Positions 8,086 through 16,462 of a stretch of 64,000 bases of DNA are shown here, piece by piece (position 1 is the first letter of the stretch; every line of letters begins with the position of its first letter). Where the stretch lies: positions 1-64,000 of the forward strand of contig NZ_CADFGE010000016.1 in assembly GCF_902833645.1 (NCBI RefSeq), read 5' to 3'. The stretch is from Paraburkholderia fungorum. GTDB taxonomy: Bacteria > Pseudomonadota > Gammaproteobacteria > Burkholderiales > Burkholderiaceae. A model generated the notes under the pieces. That model saw nothing but the letters and a program-made list of their open reading frames with translations. It did not search any database and had not been told where the DNA came from. Position numbers and translations under genes: made by a program.

Positions 8086-8669
8086 ACGTTGCGCAGATCT
8101 TCCGGCGTATCTACGTCCCGCAGGATCCCCGGATCGTCGACGTCCAGCCGCATGACCCGCTGCGAGGTCAACAGCGCGCGTGCGCCGGTGTCGCCGTCGA
8201 GCGCCATCAGGGCGTCCCGATGCTCGATGCCGAAGCCAACCGGATGGCCGCGCTGGCCCTGATAAAACGGCGCGACGATCGAAGCGCCGCCGTCGAGCGC
8301 ACGCGCGACGGCTTCGATCGTGGGGGTGGCAATGCGCGGCATATCGGCAAGCGCGACGATCCAGCCCCCGGCGTCGTCGCTGGCTTCAATGCCGGCGGCG
8401 AGACTCGCACCCATGCCACGATTGGCGCTCTCGGCGAACACCACGTCACAGCCGGCGTCGTTCAGCAGGCGCGCGAGGGCGTCCGAGCCCGGCCGCACCA
8501 CGGCCAGCACACGCGAGACGACCCGCAGCAGCCGGTGTGCGGCTTCGTGCGCGACCGGCGTGCCGTCCGGCATCTGCGCGAGCAGCTTGTTGTGCAGGCC
8601 GTCCGGGTCGAAGCGGGAGCCGAAGCCGGCGGCGAGCAACACGCCGGTCGCGAGCGAGGCGTAGGCCAT
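8082..8669 (-). CDS. MocA/MobA-like molybdopterin nucleotidyltransferase
   Basis: The protein (195 aa) has the GVLLAAGFGSRF nucleotide-binding loop of the MobA/MocA family, a later ALADMPRI metal-binding motif, and ends DVDTPEDL as these enzymes do. It probably transfers CMP (or GMP) to molybdopterin. The ATG at 8669 was chosen because it places the loop at the N-terminus; an in-frame extension to 9047 runs antisense into the oxidase gene and is not protein-like. It follows the molybdopterin subunit gene by 77 bases on the same strand, so it likely supplies the cytosine-dinucleotide cofactor used by PaoABC-type enzymes. That pairing is inferred. Confidence 0.85.
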   Translation of the reverse strand: MAYASLATGVLLAAGFGSRFDPDGLHNKLLAQMPDGTPVAHEAAHRLLRVVSRVLAVVRPGSDALARLLNDAGCDVVFAESANRGMGASLAAGIEASDDAGGWIVALADMPRIATPTIEAVARALDGGASIVAPFYQGQRGHPVGFGIEHRDALMALDGDTGARALLTSQRVMRLDVDDPGILRDVDTPEDLRNV

Positions 8670-8746
8670 GGGCGGGCACCGAGAGAAAGGATGTGCCCGA
8701 TTGTGCGATGCAACGCATCGGCAGGCAAGCGCCAATGTATCGACCG

Positions 8747-10969
8747 TTATGCGCGCATCGTCCCCATCACCTTGTCGAGTGTCACCGGAAGATCGCGCAC
8801 GCGCACGCCGGTCGCGTGATACACCGCATTCGCGATGGCCGCCGGTATGCCGGTAATGCCGATCTCGCCGATGCCGCGCACACCGAGCGAGTTGACATAC
8901 GGATCGGGCCGATCGATGAACGTGATGTCGAGCGAACCGATATCGGCATTCACCGGCACGTGATACTCGGCGAGATTCGCGTTGACGAAGCGCCCATAGC
9001 GCGTATCGAGCGAGGTCTCTTCCTGGAGCGCCGCCCCCACGCCCCACACGATGCCGCCCATCAACTGGCTGCGCGCGGTCTTCTGGTTCAGCACGCGCCC
9101 CACGTCATATACGCCGACCACGCGCGCCACCCGAATCGTGCCGAGATCCGCATCGACATGGACTTCGGCGAACACGGCGCCAAACGAGTGCAGCGAATAC
9201 TTCTGCCTTTCATCGCCGGGTTTGACCGTCGCGGTGGCTTCGATCGGTTTGCCGCCTGAGCGCGCGATGATCGCCGCCGCCGGATCGCGTTTGGCCGGTT
9301 GCGAACGGCTCACGACCCAGCCGTTCTCCACCGTAATGTCGTCGAGCGCGATGCCGTGCACCGGCGAGGCTTCATCGGCCAGCGCCAGGGCGATCAGCTG
9401 GCTGCGCGCTGCGTTGGCGGCCTCGCGCACCGCGGGCGAAACGCTGGCCGCCGATTGCGAGCCGCCCGACCCCGGTGCTTTCGGCAACGACGAGTCGCCG
9501 AGCGCGAAGTGGATATTCTCCGGCGCGAAGCCGAGGGCGTCGGCGGCCACCTGGGTCATCACCGTGTAGGTGCCGGTGCCGAGGTCCTGGGTGCCGGAGG
9601 CGACCATCGCGCTGCCGTCCGGCAGAATCCGTGCGATGGCTGCGGCTTCGCTGCGGTTGGCCGGATAGGTCGCGGTGGCCATGCCCATGCCGATCAGCGT
9701 ATTGCCGTCGCGCATCGAGCGCGGTGCGCCGGTACGCCGCGACCAGCCGAATTTCTCCGCGCCGATCTGATAGCACTCGCGCAGGGACTTGCCGGACCAC
9801 GGCTTGTTTTCCTGCGGATCGGCTTCGGCGTAATTCTTCAGGCGCAGCGCGAGCGGGTCCATCCTCAGTGCCACGGCGAGTTCGTCCATTGCCGATTCGA
9901 GCGCGAACGAACCGGTTGTCTCACCGGGCGCGCGCATGAAGGTCGGCGTGCCGAGATTCATCGGCACGATCCGGTGCGTCGTGATCTGATTGGGCACCGC
10001 GTACAACATGCGCGTGACCATGCAGCAGGTCTCGGTCCAGTCCTCGAATACCGACGTGTTCGAGGTACTGTCGTGGCGCATCGCCGTTAGCGTGCCGTCG
10101 TGCCGCGCGGCAAGCGTGAAATGCTGTTCGGTATGCGGCCGCGCGCCGACCGGCCCGAACATCTGCGGCCGCTCGAGCACGAGACGCACCGGACGCCCGG
10201 TCTGTTTCGCCGCCATCGCGCACAACGATACGTGCGACCACGACGATCCCTTGCAACCGAAGCCACCGCCGATGAACGGCGAAATCACTCGCACGTCGCC
10301 CACCGGCATGCCGAAGGTTCTGGCGACCGCCTGCGCCGCATTGCTGACCCCTTGCGTCGAGTCGTAGAGCGTGAGCTGCGGGCCATCCCAGCGCGCCATG
10401 GTGGCGTGCGGCTCCATCGGGTTGTGATGCTCGATCGGTGTCGTGTAGACGGCGTCGATGTGCACTGTACCGCTGCGCATGCCGTCCTCGAAGCTGCCGC
10501 GTTGCGTGTCGGTGGTGCGGCCTTGCGGTTTGTCGGGCGCATGTCCGTTCGGCTTCGCCTGTGCGAAATCGAGTACCGCGGTGCTGCTCTGGTACGTGAT
10601 GCGCAATTGGCGGGCGGCGTCGGTAGCATGTTCGAGCGTATCGGCAACCACCACCGCGACCGGTTCGTTGTTGTACTGAACCTGGTTGTCCTGCAACAGC
10701 GACAGGCGTCTGACGGCCGGCGGCGCCAACGCCGGCTTGCCGCCATTCGGCAGGCGCGGCGCGTTCTGATGGGTCATCACCAGCAATACGCCTGGCAATG
10801 CCTGCGCGCGGCTGGCGTCGATCGACGTAATCGTGCCGCTTGCGATCGTGCTGGTGACCAGCACGGCATGCGCAAGCCGCGCCTCGGGAAACTCGGCGGC
10901 GTAGCGCGCTTCGCCGGTCACTTTCAGCAGACCGTCGATACGGTCCATGGGTTGACCGATCAGATTCAT
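8747..10969 (-). CDS. paoC: Xanthine-dehydrogenase-family molybdopterin-binding subunit (PaoC-like)
   Basis: The protein (740 aa) is the large catalytic subunit of a three-subunit molybdenum hydroxylase related to the E. coli periplasmic aldehyde oxidoreductase PaoABC. It starts with the family's RIDGLLKVTGEARYAAEF segment. It contains GGGFGCKG (molybdopterin loop), RAPGE near the middle, and GVRGIGEIG with the catalytic Glu near the C-terminus. The length matches the PaoC/YagR group rather than the longer xanthine dehydrogenases. Its start overlaps the FAD-subunit stop by four bases. It has no signal of its own and would be co-exported with the TAT-bearing iron-sulfur subunit. Confidence 0.92.
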   Translation of the reverse strand: MNLIGQPMDRIDGLLKVTGEARYAAEFPEARLAHAVLVTSTIASGTITSIDASRAQALPGVLLVMTHQNAPRLPNGGKPALAPPAVRRLSLLQDNQVQYNNEPVAVVVADTLEHATDAARQLRITYQSSTAVLDFAQAKPNGHAPDKPQGRTTDTQRGSFEDGMRSGTVHIDAVYTTPIEHHNPMEPHATMARWDGPQLTLYDSTQGVSNAAQAVARTFGMPVGDVRVISPFIGGGFGCKGSSWSHVSLCAMAAKQTGRPVRLVLERPQMFGPVGARPHTEQHFTLAARHDGTLTAMRHDSTSNTSVFEDWTETCCMVTRMLYAVPNQITTHRIVPMNLGTPTFMRAPGETTGSFALESAMDELAVALRMDPLALRLKNYAEADPQENKPWSGKSLRECYQIGAEKFGWSRRTGAPRSMRDGNTLIGMGMATATYPANRSEAAAIARILPDGSAMVASGTQDLGTGTYTVMTQVAADALGFAPENIHFALGDSSLPKAPGSGGSQSAASVSPAVREAANAARSQLIALALADEASPVHGIALDDITVENGWVVSRSQPAKRDPAAAIIARSGGKPIEATATVKPGDERQKYSLHSFGAVFAEVHVDADLGTIRVARVVGVYDVGRVLNQKTARSQLMGGIVWGVGAALQEETSLDTRYGRFVNANLAEYHVPVNADIGSLDITFIDRPDPYVNSLGVRGIGEIGITGIPAAIANAVYHATGVRVRDLPVTLDKVMGTMRA

Positions 10970-11967
10970 GCGACACCTCCGCTGTGGCCCGCGGCCTGAT
11001 TCACTGCGCGCACGATCGCGCGTTGCGCGAGCTGTACCTTGAACGCGTTCTCGTGCTGCGGCCTCGCATCGCGTAGCGCGGCGGCTGCGGCGTCATGCAA
11101 CCGCGCCTGTGTGAGCGGCTGGCCGTTGAGCATCTGCTCGGCGGCGCCCGCACGCCATGGTTTGTGCGCGACGCCGCCCAACGCGATGCGCGCGGTTGTT
11201 ATGTGATCGCCGTCCATCTGCAACGCGGCGGCTACGGACACCAGCGCGAATGCGTAACTGGCCCGGTCACGCACTTTCAGATAGTGCGAGTGATCGCTAA
11301 ACAGAGGCGGTGGCAAATCGACGGCCGTAATCAGTTCTCCCGGCCGCAAGGTCGTATCGACGTCGGGACGGTCGCCGGGGAGCCTGTGAAAATCGGCAAA
11401 CGCAATCGTCCGCTCGCCTGTGGGGCCTGTGACGCGCACGACGGCGTCGAGCGCGGCGAGCGCCACGCTCATATCCGACGGGTTCACGGCGATACATTGC
11501 GGACTCGCACCGAGAATCGCCTGTGTGCGATTGTGGCCTTCGAGCGCCGCGCAGCCGCTGCCTGGCGTGCGCTTATTGCACTGCGTGAAGGCCGTGTCGT
11601 AAAAGTAGCCGCAGCGAGTGCGCTGCATCAGATTCCCACCCACGGTCGCCATATTGCGCAGTTGCGACGAGGCGCCGGCCAGAAAAGCTTGCGACAGCAA
11701 CGGATATTGTTCGCGCACCAGCGCGTGATTGGCCGCATCGCTATTGCGCACCAGCGCGCCGATGCGGATACCGCCATCCGGCAGCGTGCCGACCGTATCG
11801 AGCCCGCTGATGTGCGTGATATCGATGAGCCGCATTGGCCGCGCCACGCCGCCTTTCATCAGGTCGAGCAGATTGGTGCCGCCGCCGATGAATACCGCCC
11901 CTGGCTGCTGCGCCGCGCGCACGGCGCCGGCGACGTCGCCGGCGCGTTCGTAAGAGATCGCATCCAT
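10966..11967 (-). CDS. paoB: FAD-binding subunit of molybdenum hydroxylase (PaoB-like)
   Basis: The protein (333 aa) carries FAD. The FIGGGTNLLDLMK loop near residue 30 and the ATVGGNLMQRTRC segment, with cysteines typical of the extra 4Fe-4S-type insertion in YagS-class subunits, are clear. The ATG at 11967 (MDAISYERA) was chosen because it lies 13 bases after the stop of the iron-sulfur gene and gives the standard family start. It is the middle gene of the paoABC-like operon, passing electrons from the iron-sulfur clusters. Periplasmic location is inferred from the partner's TAT signal. Confidence 0.9.
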   Translation of the reverse strand: MDAISYERAGDVAGAVRAAQQPGAVFIGGGTNLLDLMKGGVARPMRLIDITHISGLDTVGTLPDGGIRIGALVRNSDAANHALVREQYPLLSQAFLAGASSQLRNMATVGGNLMQRTRCGYFYDTAFTQCNKRTPGSGCAALEGHNRTQAILGASPQCIAVNPSDMSVALAALDAVVRVTGPTGERTIAFADFHRLPGDRPDVDTTLRPGELITAVDLPPPLFSDHSHYLKVRDRASYAFALVSVAAALQMDGDHITTARIALGGVAHKPWRAGAAEQMLNGQPLTQARLHDAAAAALRDARPQHENAFKVQLAQRAIVRAVNQAAGHSGGVA

Positions 11968-11980
11968 GCTGGTCGCTCCG

Positions 11981-12730
11981 TCAGGCTTTGGTGTCGTGCA
12001 AGCCGCCGTTGCTGCCGGCGCCCGCGCTGTTTTGCCCGCCGCCGTCATGCACGGCGCGCACCGCCGCGACGATGTTGGCGTATGCACCGCAGCGACAGAT
12101 ATTCCCGCTCATGCGCTCGCGGATTTCGTCGTCGGAAAGCTGGGGCGGGCGGCTGCGCACGTCGGCGGTCACGGCACTCGCCGTGCCGTTACGGAATTCG
12201 TTCAGCAGGGCAGTCGCGGAACACAACTGCCCGGACGTACAGTAGCCGCACTGGAACGCATCGTATTCGATGAAGGCCCGTTGTAATGGACTCAGCACGT
12301 CGTTGCTGGCAAGTCCTTCCACCGTCGTGATGTTTTCTCCTTCATGCATCACGGCGAGCGTCAGGCAGGAATTGATACGACGGCCGCCGGCGATGACGGT
12401 GCATGCGCCGCATTGCCCACGGTCGCAGCCTTTTTTCGTACCCATCAGGCCGGCGTATTCGCGCAGCGCATCGAGCAGGGTTACGCGTGGCTCCAGTTGC
12501 AGCGTATAAGCACGACCGTTGACGGTCAGCGTGACTGGTCGGCTCGGCACCGGCGTATGGGTTTCAGCGGGCGGTAGCGCGGCAGGACCGGGTGTCTGGG
12601 CCCGCAAATGTGGTGCCGCGCCGACGGTGGCGGCAGCGGCGGCCGATTGCAGAAAGCGGCGGCGTGAAGGTTGAGGCGGTGCGGCGTCGGGCTCGTCGCC
12701 CGGATCCTGAAGTTTGTTTCTCGTGGACAT
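11981..12730 (-). CDS. paoA: 2Fe-2S subunit of molybdenum hydroxylase with TAT signal (PaoA-like)
   Basis: The protein (249 aa) begins with a twin-arginine export signal (SRRRFLQSAAAAATVGAAP at about residues 20-40). Next comes a plant-type ferredoxin domain (CDRGQCGACTVI, with a later Cys in RINSC), then the helical 2Fe-2S domain with CGYCTSGQLC and CRCGAY. The ATG at 12730 was preferred over an upstream in-frame start at 12820 because the latter adds 30 residues unlike the family. It is the first gene of the operon; the promoter should lie in 12731-13126. The TAT signal places the oxidase in the periplasm. Confidence 0.9.
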   Translation of the reverse strand: MSTRNKLQDPGDEPDAAPPQPSRRRFLQSAAAAATVGAAPHLRAQTPGPAALPPAETHTPVPSRPVTLTVNGRAYTLQLEPRVTLLDALREYAGLMGTKKGCDRGQCGACTVIAGGRRINSCLTLAVMHEGENITTVEGLASNDVLSPLQRAFIEYDAFQCGYCTSGQLCSATALLNEFRNGTASAVTADVRSRPPQLSDDEIRERMSGNICRCGAYANIVAAVRAVHDGGGQNSAGAGSNGGLHDTKA

Positions 12731-13126
12731 GACGATCTGCTGGCTCCATTGAAAGGTCAATGCAGGCATGACGACACGCGCGTATCCCACGCCCCGATAG
12801 CCGACGTGCGGGTGTCCCATGCGCGGGCACCCGAAGTGTCGCGGTTTAATTCATTACACACTCAGCAATTTCGGTGCCGTTGCGAATGCAACAGGTTGTC
12901 GACGCGGCGTAAAGCGATTCTTCGCGATCCGGCGACAAGCCGCGGCGAATCCGTTCGAATCGTGGAGGCGCGGCCAGATATGCGGTGGCGCACGTCAGTG
13001 ACTGACGTTGCGCTTAACGAACGGGAAAGTAAATACGCTTGGGTGTCTTCTTTCTGCGTATAAAGAGAAAGACTGTTTTGCTTGGGACGAGGAGTCCGCG
13101 TGGGGAATTACAGGCGCGGGTACTGC
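12731..13126. other. Upstream region of the paoABC-like operon, no gene seen
   Basis: About 400 bases lie between the oxidase operon and the T6SS island. No frame with protein-like composition was found. It presumably holds the oxidase promoter (minus strand). An AGAAAGACTG-containing A-rich patch near 13060 is the only lower-GC stretch. The left copy of the piuC 3' end begins at its right edge. Confidence 0.5.
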
Positions 13127-13244
13127 TCAGGCATCAGCCCAGCGGCGCAGCAGATTGTGATAAATACCGGTGAGACTGACCACGGTCGGATCGTTCGAGC
13201 CTTTCTCGGCAGCGAGGCGCTGCACGTCGTTGTCGAGTTGGAAC
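13127..13244 (-). pseudogene. Duplicated 3' fragment of piuC (left boundary of T6SS island)
   Basis: This fragment encodes the last 38 residues of the PiuC-like dioxygenase in the correct frame (beginning QLDNDVQRLAAEKG and ending LLRRWADA, then TGA). It matches 20323-20436 over 114 bases with no indels and 7 mismatches, about 94% identity. Several mismatches are synonymous and the stop codon differs (TGA here, TAG in the intact gene). The 5' part of the gene is absent. The two copies lie in the same orientation 7,192 bases apart and bracket the VgrG-PLD-Sel1-PAAR cargo, so this is read as the outer boundary left by island insertion. Confidence 0.88.
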
Positions 13245-13254
13245 CTGAATCCAC

Positions 13255-13458
13255 GTGCAGCAGGACTGGATCGAATGGAGGGACGAAACCGCTCGTATCC
13301 CGAACAGCTATGTTGCGGGAAACGGTTCGACCGTGTTCAAAGTTGGAAATGACTTTCTTTTTCACGCCGTGACCGGGCAGGCGAAATTGCTTGACACTAT
13401 TCACGCTATAAAGGGCGGCGAATATTGCCAGTTCAGGCGCTGGCATATATGGAGTTAA
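13255..13458 (+). pseudogene. Unidentified 67-aa coding remnant at the island's left edge
   Basis: A GTG-initiated frame starts ten bases inside the left boundary repeat and ends in TAA. The product (with NSYVAGNGSTVFKVG and a C-terminal FRRWHIWS) has ordinary protein composition, unlike the shadow frames around it, and could be the C-terminal end of a longer protein cut by the insertion. No ribosome binding site is apparent. The family is not recognised. Nearby DNA (13370-13560) is A/T-richer than the chromosome, in keeping with a horizontally acquired segment. Confidence 0.4.
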
Positions 13459-13591
13459 TCTCTCGGAGATTCGGTATCCACCAGAATATTCATGTTGCAT
13501 TAAGCTGGCGTTTCTTTTTGCAAATTATCACACTTGTCCAATTGCCTTCATACTATCGTCATACGTAAAATCGCGCGAACCGGCGGGAACG

Positions 13592-16462
13592 ATGAGAGGC
13601 GGTATGGGCGTGCGGGATGTGATCGGGGCGATAACAGGCGGGCTGTCACAGCAGGACCGCCTTCTGAAACTGGATACAACGGCAGGAAATAACGTCCTCC
13701 TGCCGCATCGGGTCATCGGTCGCTCGCGCATCGGTCGTGATTATCTTTTCATGCTCGACTGTGTATCCACGTCGGGCGATGTCCAGCTCAAGACACTGAT
13801 CGCGCAGGCCGTCACGCTGTGGATACAGCAAACGGATGGCTCGTATCTCCCGCATCACGGTTATGTGCATACGGCACGCCGGTTGGGAAGCGAAGGTAGT
13901 CTGACCACGTACCAGCTTGCGTTTTCCTCATGGATGCATTTCCTGCAATTCCGCCGCGACCAGAAACACTGGCAGGATAAAAGCGCCGACGCGATCATTT
14001 CGGACGTATTCAACGAGCACCCGCAGGCGCGCGGGATGTTCCGCTTCGCACTGTCGAAACCGCTGCCCATGCGCTCGTATTGTCGGCAGTGTGAGACTGA
14101 CTGGAATTTCGTGCACCGGCTGCTGGAGTCAGAGGGGCTTTACGGTATCTGGCAGCAGGCGAGTGACGGCAAATCGCATACACTGGTGATTACCGACCGC
14201 CTCCAGACGCTCGAACCGCTCTCGCCGCAGACGGTCGGGTTCTATCGTGCGGGCGTGAACAGCGAGGCCGATGCACTGATGCAGTGGTCGGGCACGCGGA
14301 CGCTGCAATCTGTTCTGTTGTCGACACGCACGTTCGACTACAAGAATCCGCCGACGCCATTCAATCCGAAGGCGACAGCGATTCCCACGATGGCGAATCA
14401 GGGGGTGCTACCAGCACAGACTGAAGTCTACGAATATACGGGCGGCTATACCTATCGGGAACAGGGGCGCGGCGATCACTTGTCGACAATCCGCATGCAG
14501 GAATGGGAGTCGCAGGCGAAGCGCTTTCATGGCGCAGGCGGTTTGCGCGCAATCGACGCAGGGCGGCGTTTTATGATAGCCGGTCATCCTGTACACGATC
14601 AGGATTCGGACGATCAGCGTGAATTTGCGGCCATCGAGGTTGAATGGGCCATCGAGAACAATCTCCCGCTTTCCGGACACGAAACGAATTACCCGCACAG
14701 CCTGAGCAATCAACTCACGCAGGCTCGCGCCGACGATCCGGGCAAGCTGTTCAGTGTTGCCCATGGTGACGGCTCCACAGGGTTTTACCGGGTTTCCGTC
14801 GAAGCGCAGCGTACGGGTGTGCCGTACCGCAGCCCGTTCGAACACCGCAAGCCCGAAGCGCAACTGGAGTCGGCCATTGTCGCCGGTCCGAAAGGTCAGG
14901 AGGCGTATACCGACGAACTGAACCGGGTCAAGGTGCTGTTCGTGTGGGACCGGATCAATGAGGGCGATGAGCGGGCATCGTGCTGGGTGCGCGTGGTGCA
15001 GTCTGATACGGGTGATGGTTATGGCGGCGTGCACATGCCACGTGCAGGTGAGGAACTGATAATCGGCTATATCGGCAACGACATTGACCGACCCATTGCG
15101 CTGTATCGCGTGTACAACGGCGCAGCGAAACCGCAATGGCATTCGAACGGGCTGCTCTCGGGATTTCGCTCAAAGGAATTTTCGGGAAGCGGTTTCAATC
15201 AGATGGTGATGGACGACGCGACTGGCCAGAACCGCGTTCAGCTATACAGTTCAAGCACCAATGCTCAACTTCACCTCGGCTATCTGATTGATCATACCGC
15301 CAACACGCGCGGCAACTTCCTCGGCAGCGGCTTCGATCTGAGTTCCGAAGCATACGGTGCACTGCGCGCAGGACGTGGGCTGTACGTATCGACGCACCTT
15401 GTCGTCAGCCAGCCTCTCGATGCGCGTCAGGCCAGCAATCAGTTAATCAGCTCGGAAAGTGTCATTGAAGGACTGTCGCAGGCTAGCGATAGCGCGCAGG
15501 CCGAGAGTCTGAAGGAAGGGCGCGACGCGTTGAAGGTTTTTACAGATACGACCCAGCACAGCGAAGCGGGCGCGACGGGTAGTGGTGGCAACACGGCAGG
15601 TGGGGGAACCGGTAGCGCGAACGCGTTCACGCAGCCCGTGATACTGTTTGCCGCGCCTGCGGGTATTGCACTGTCGACACAGAAGTCGACGCACGTCGCG
15701 GCGGACCAGCATATCAATCTGGTGAGCGCCCAGAGCACGCACATTGCGACAGGTAAATCGCTGGTGGCAAGCGTCACGCAGAAACTGAGCCTATTCGTGC
15801 AGAACGCAGGGATGAAGCTGTTCGCGGGGAAGGGGAAGATTCAGGTGCAGGCGCATGCCGACAATGTCGAATTGACCGCGCAGAAATCGCTGCTGTTTGT
15901 ATCCGCCACGGAAAGTATTCAGGCCGCTGCCCAGCAGGAAATCCTGCTGACCTCTGGAGGTGCATACATCCGCATCAAGGACGGCAACATCGAGATTCAC
16001 GCACCGGGCAAGATCGACTTCAAGGGGGCAGACTTCCCGTTCAGTGGACCGACGCGGATGGATGTGACGAACCCGGCGTTCAAGGACATGCCTACGCGGC
16101 GACTGACCCTGAACACGATGGCGTCACCTTCCGCGACGAACGTCGTGCCGGTCGGCATGCCGTACAAGCTCTATGCGGACGGTGCGTTGGTGAAGCAGGG
16201 TGTATTCGACAGCACCGGGCAATTACCCATCGACCATCACGTCACCACGCAGAAATATACGCTTGAGATGGCAAGCGGCGTCAAGCACGAAATCCCTGTC
16301 CCGGCCGATTACCGGGACGCTGGCAATGGGGCGCTGGCGAATCAGGGATTCCAGTTTCACGAGAATGGCAGTGCGACGGATGTCACCCCACCCGGTGACC
16401 GCGCTCAGCATCGACAACGCTACAGCGACCTGCTCAATCCGTCATCAGGAGACGACGCATGA
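13592..16462 (+). CDS. vgrG: T6SS spike protein VgrG with DUF2345
   Basis: The protein (956 aa) is a type VI secretion tip. The N-terminal gp27-like part carries RSYCRQCETDWNFVHRLLES, the standard VgrG signature. The gp5-type OB fold follows near residues 445-510 (VLFVWDR, GYIGNDIDRPI). A DUF2345 region rich in short beta repeats spans about 678-835. The last 120 residues form an extra beta domain (YKLYADGALVKQG) of the kind that seats effectors. The stop overlaps the phospholipase start by ATGA, which ties the two together as carrier and cargo. The start could also be the ATG at 13604. No T6SS sheath, baseplate or ATPase genes lie in the window, so this is an orphan vgrG cluster. Confidence 0.95.
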   Translation: MRGGMGVRDVIGAITGGLSQQDRLLKLDTTAGNNVLLPHRVIGRSRIGRDYLFMLDCVSTSGDVQLKTLIAQAVTLWIQQTDGSYLPHHGYVHTARRLGSEGSLTTYQLAFSSWMHFLQFRRDQKHWQDKSADAIISDVFNEHPQARGMFRFALSKPLPMRSYCRQCETDWNFVHRLLESEGLYGIWQQASDGKSHTLVITDRLQTLEPLSPQTVGFYRAGVNSEADALMQWSGTRTLQSVLLSTRTFDYKNPPTPFNPKATAIPTMANQGVLPAQTEVYEYTGGYTYREQGRGDHLSTIRMQEWESQAKRFHGAGGLRAIDAGRRFMIAGHPVHDQDSDDQREFAAIEVEWAIENNLPLSGHETNYPHSLSNQLTQARADDPGKLFSVAHGDGSTGFYRVSVEAQRTGVPYRSPFEHRKPEAQLESAIVAGPKGQEAYTDELNRVKVLFVWDRINEGDERASCWVRVVQSDTGDGYGGVHMPRAGEELIIGYIGNDIDRPIALYRVYNGAAKPQWHSNGLLSGFRSKEFSGSGFNQMVMDDATGQNRVQLYSSSTNAQLHLGYLIDHTANTRGNFLGSGFDLSSEAYGALRAGRGLYVSTHLVVSQPLDARQASNQLISSESVIEGLSQASDSAQAESLKEGRDALKVFTDTTQHSEAGATGSGGNTAGGGTGSANAFTQPVILFAAPAGIALSTQKSTHVAADQHINLVSAQSTHIATGKSLVASVTQKLSLFVQNAGMKLFAGKGKIQVQAHADNVELTAQKSLLFVSATESIQAAAQQEILLTSGGAYIRIKDGNIEIHAPGKIDFKGADFPFSGPTRMDVTNPAFKDMPTRRLTLNTMASPSATNVVPVGMPYKLYADGALVKQGVFDSTGQLPIDHHVTTQKYTLEMASGVKHEIPVPADYRDAGNGALANQGFQFHENGSATDVTPPGDRAQHRQRYSDLLNPSSGDDA

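Noticed and set aside
13108..13500. Minus-strand 130-codon frame covering the left boundary repeat
   Set aside because: It reads the piuC fragment in the wrong frame; the correct frame for the fragment is the one ending at 13127.
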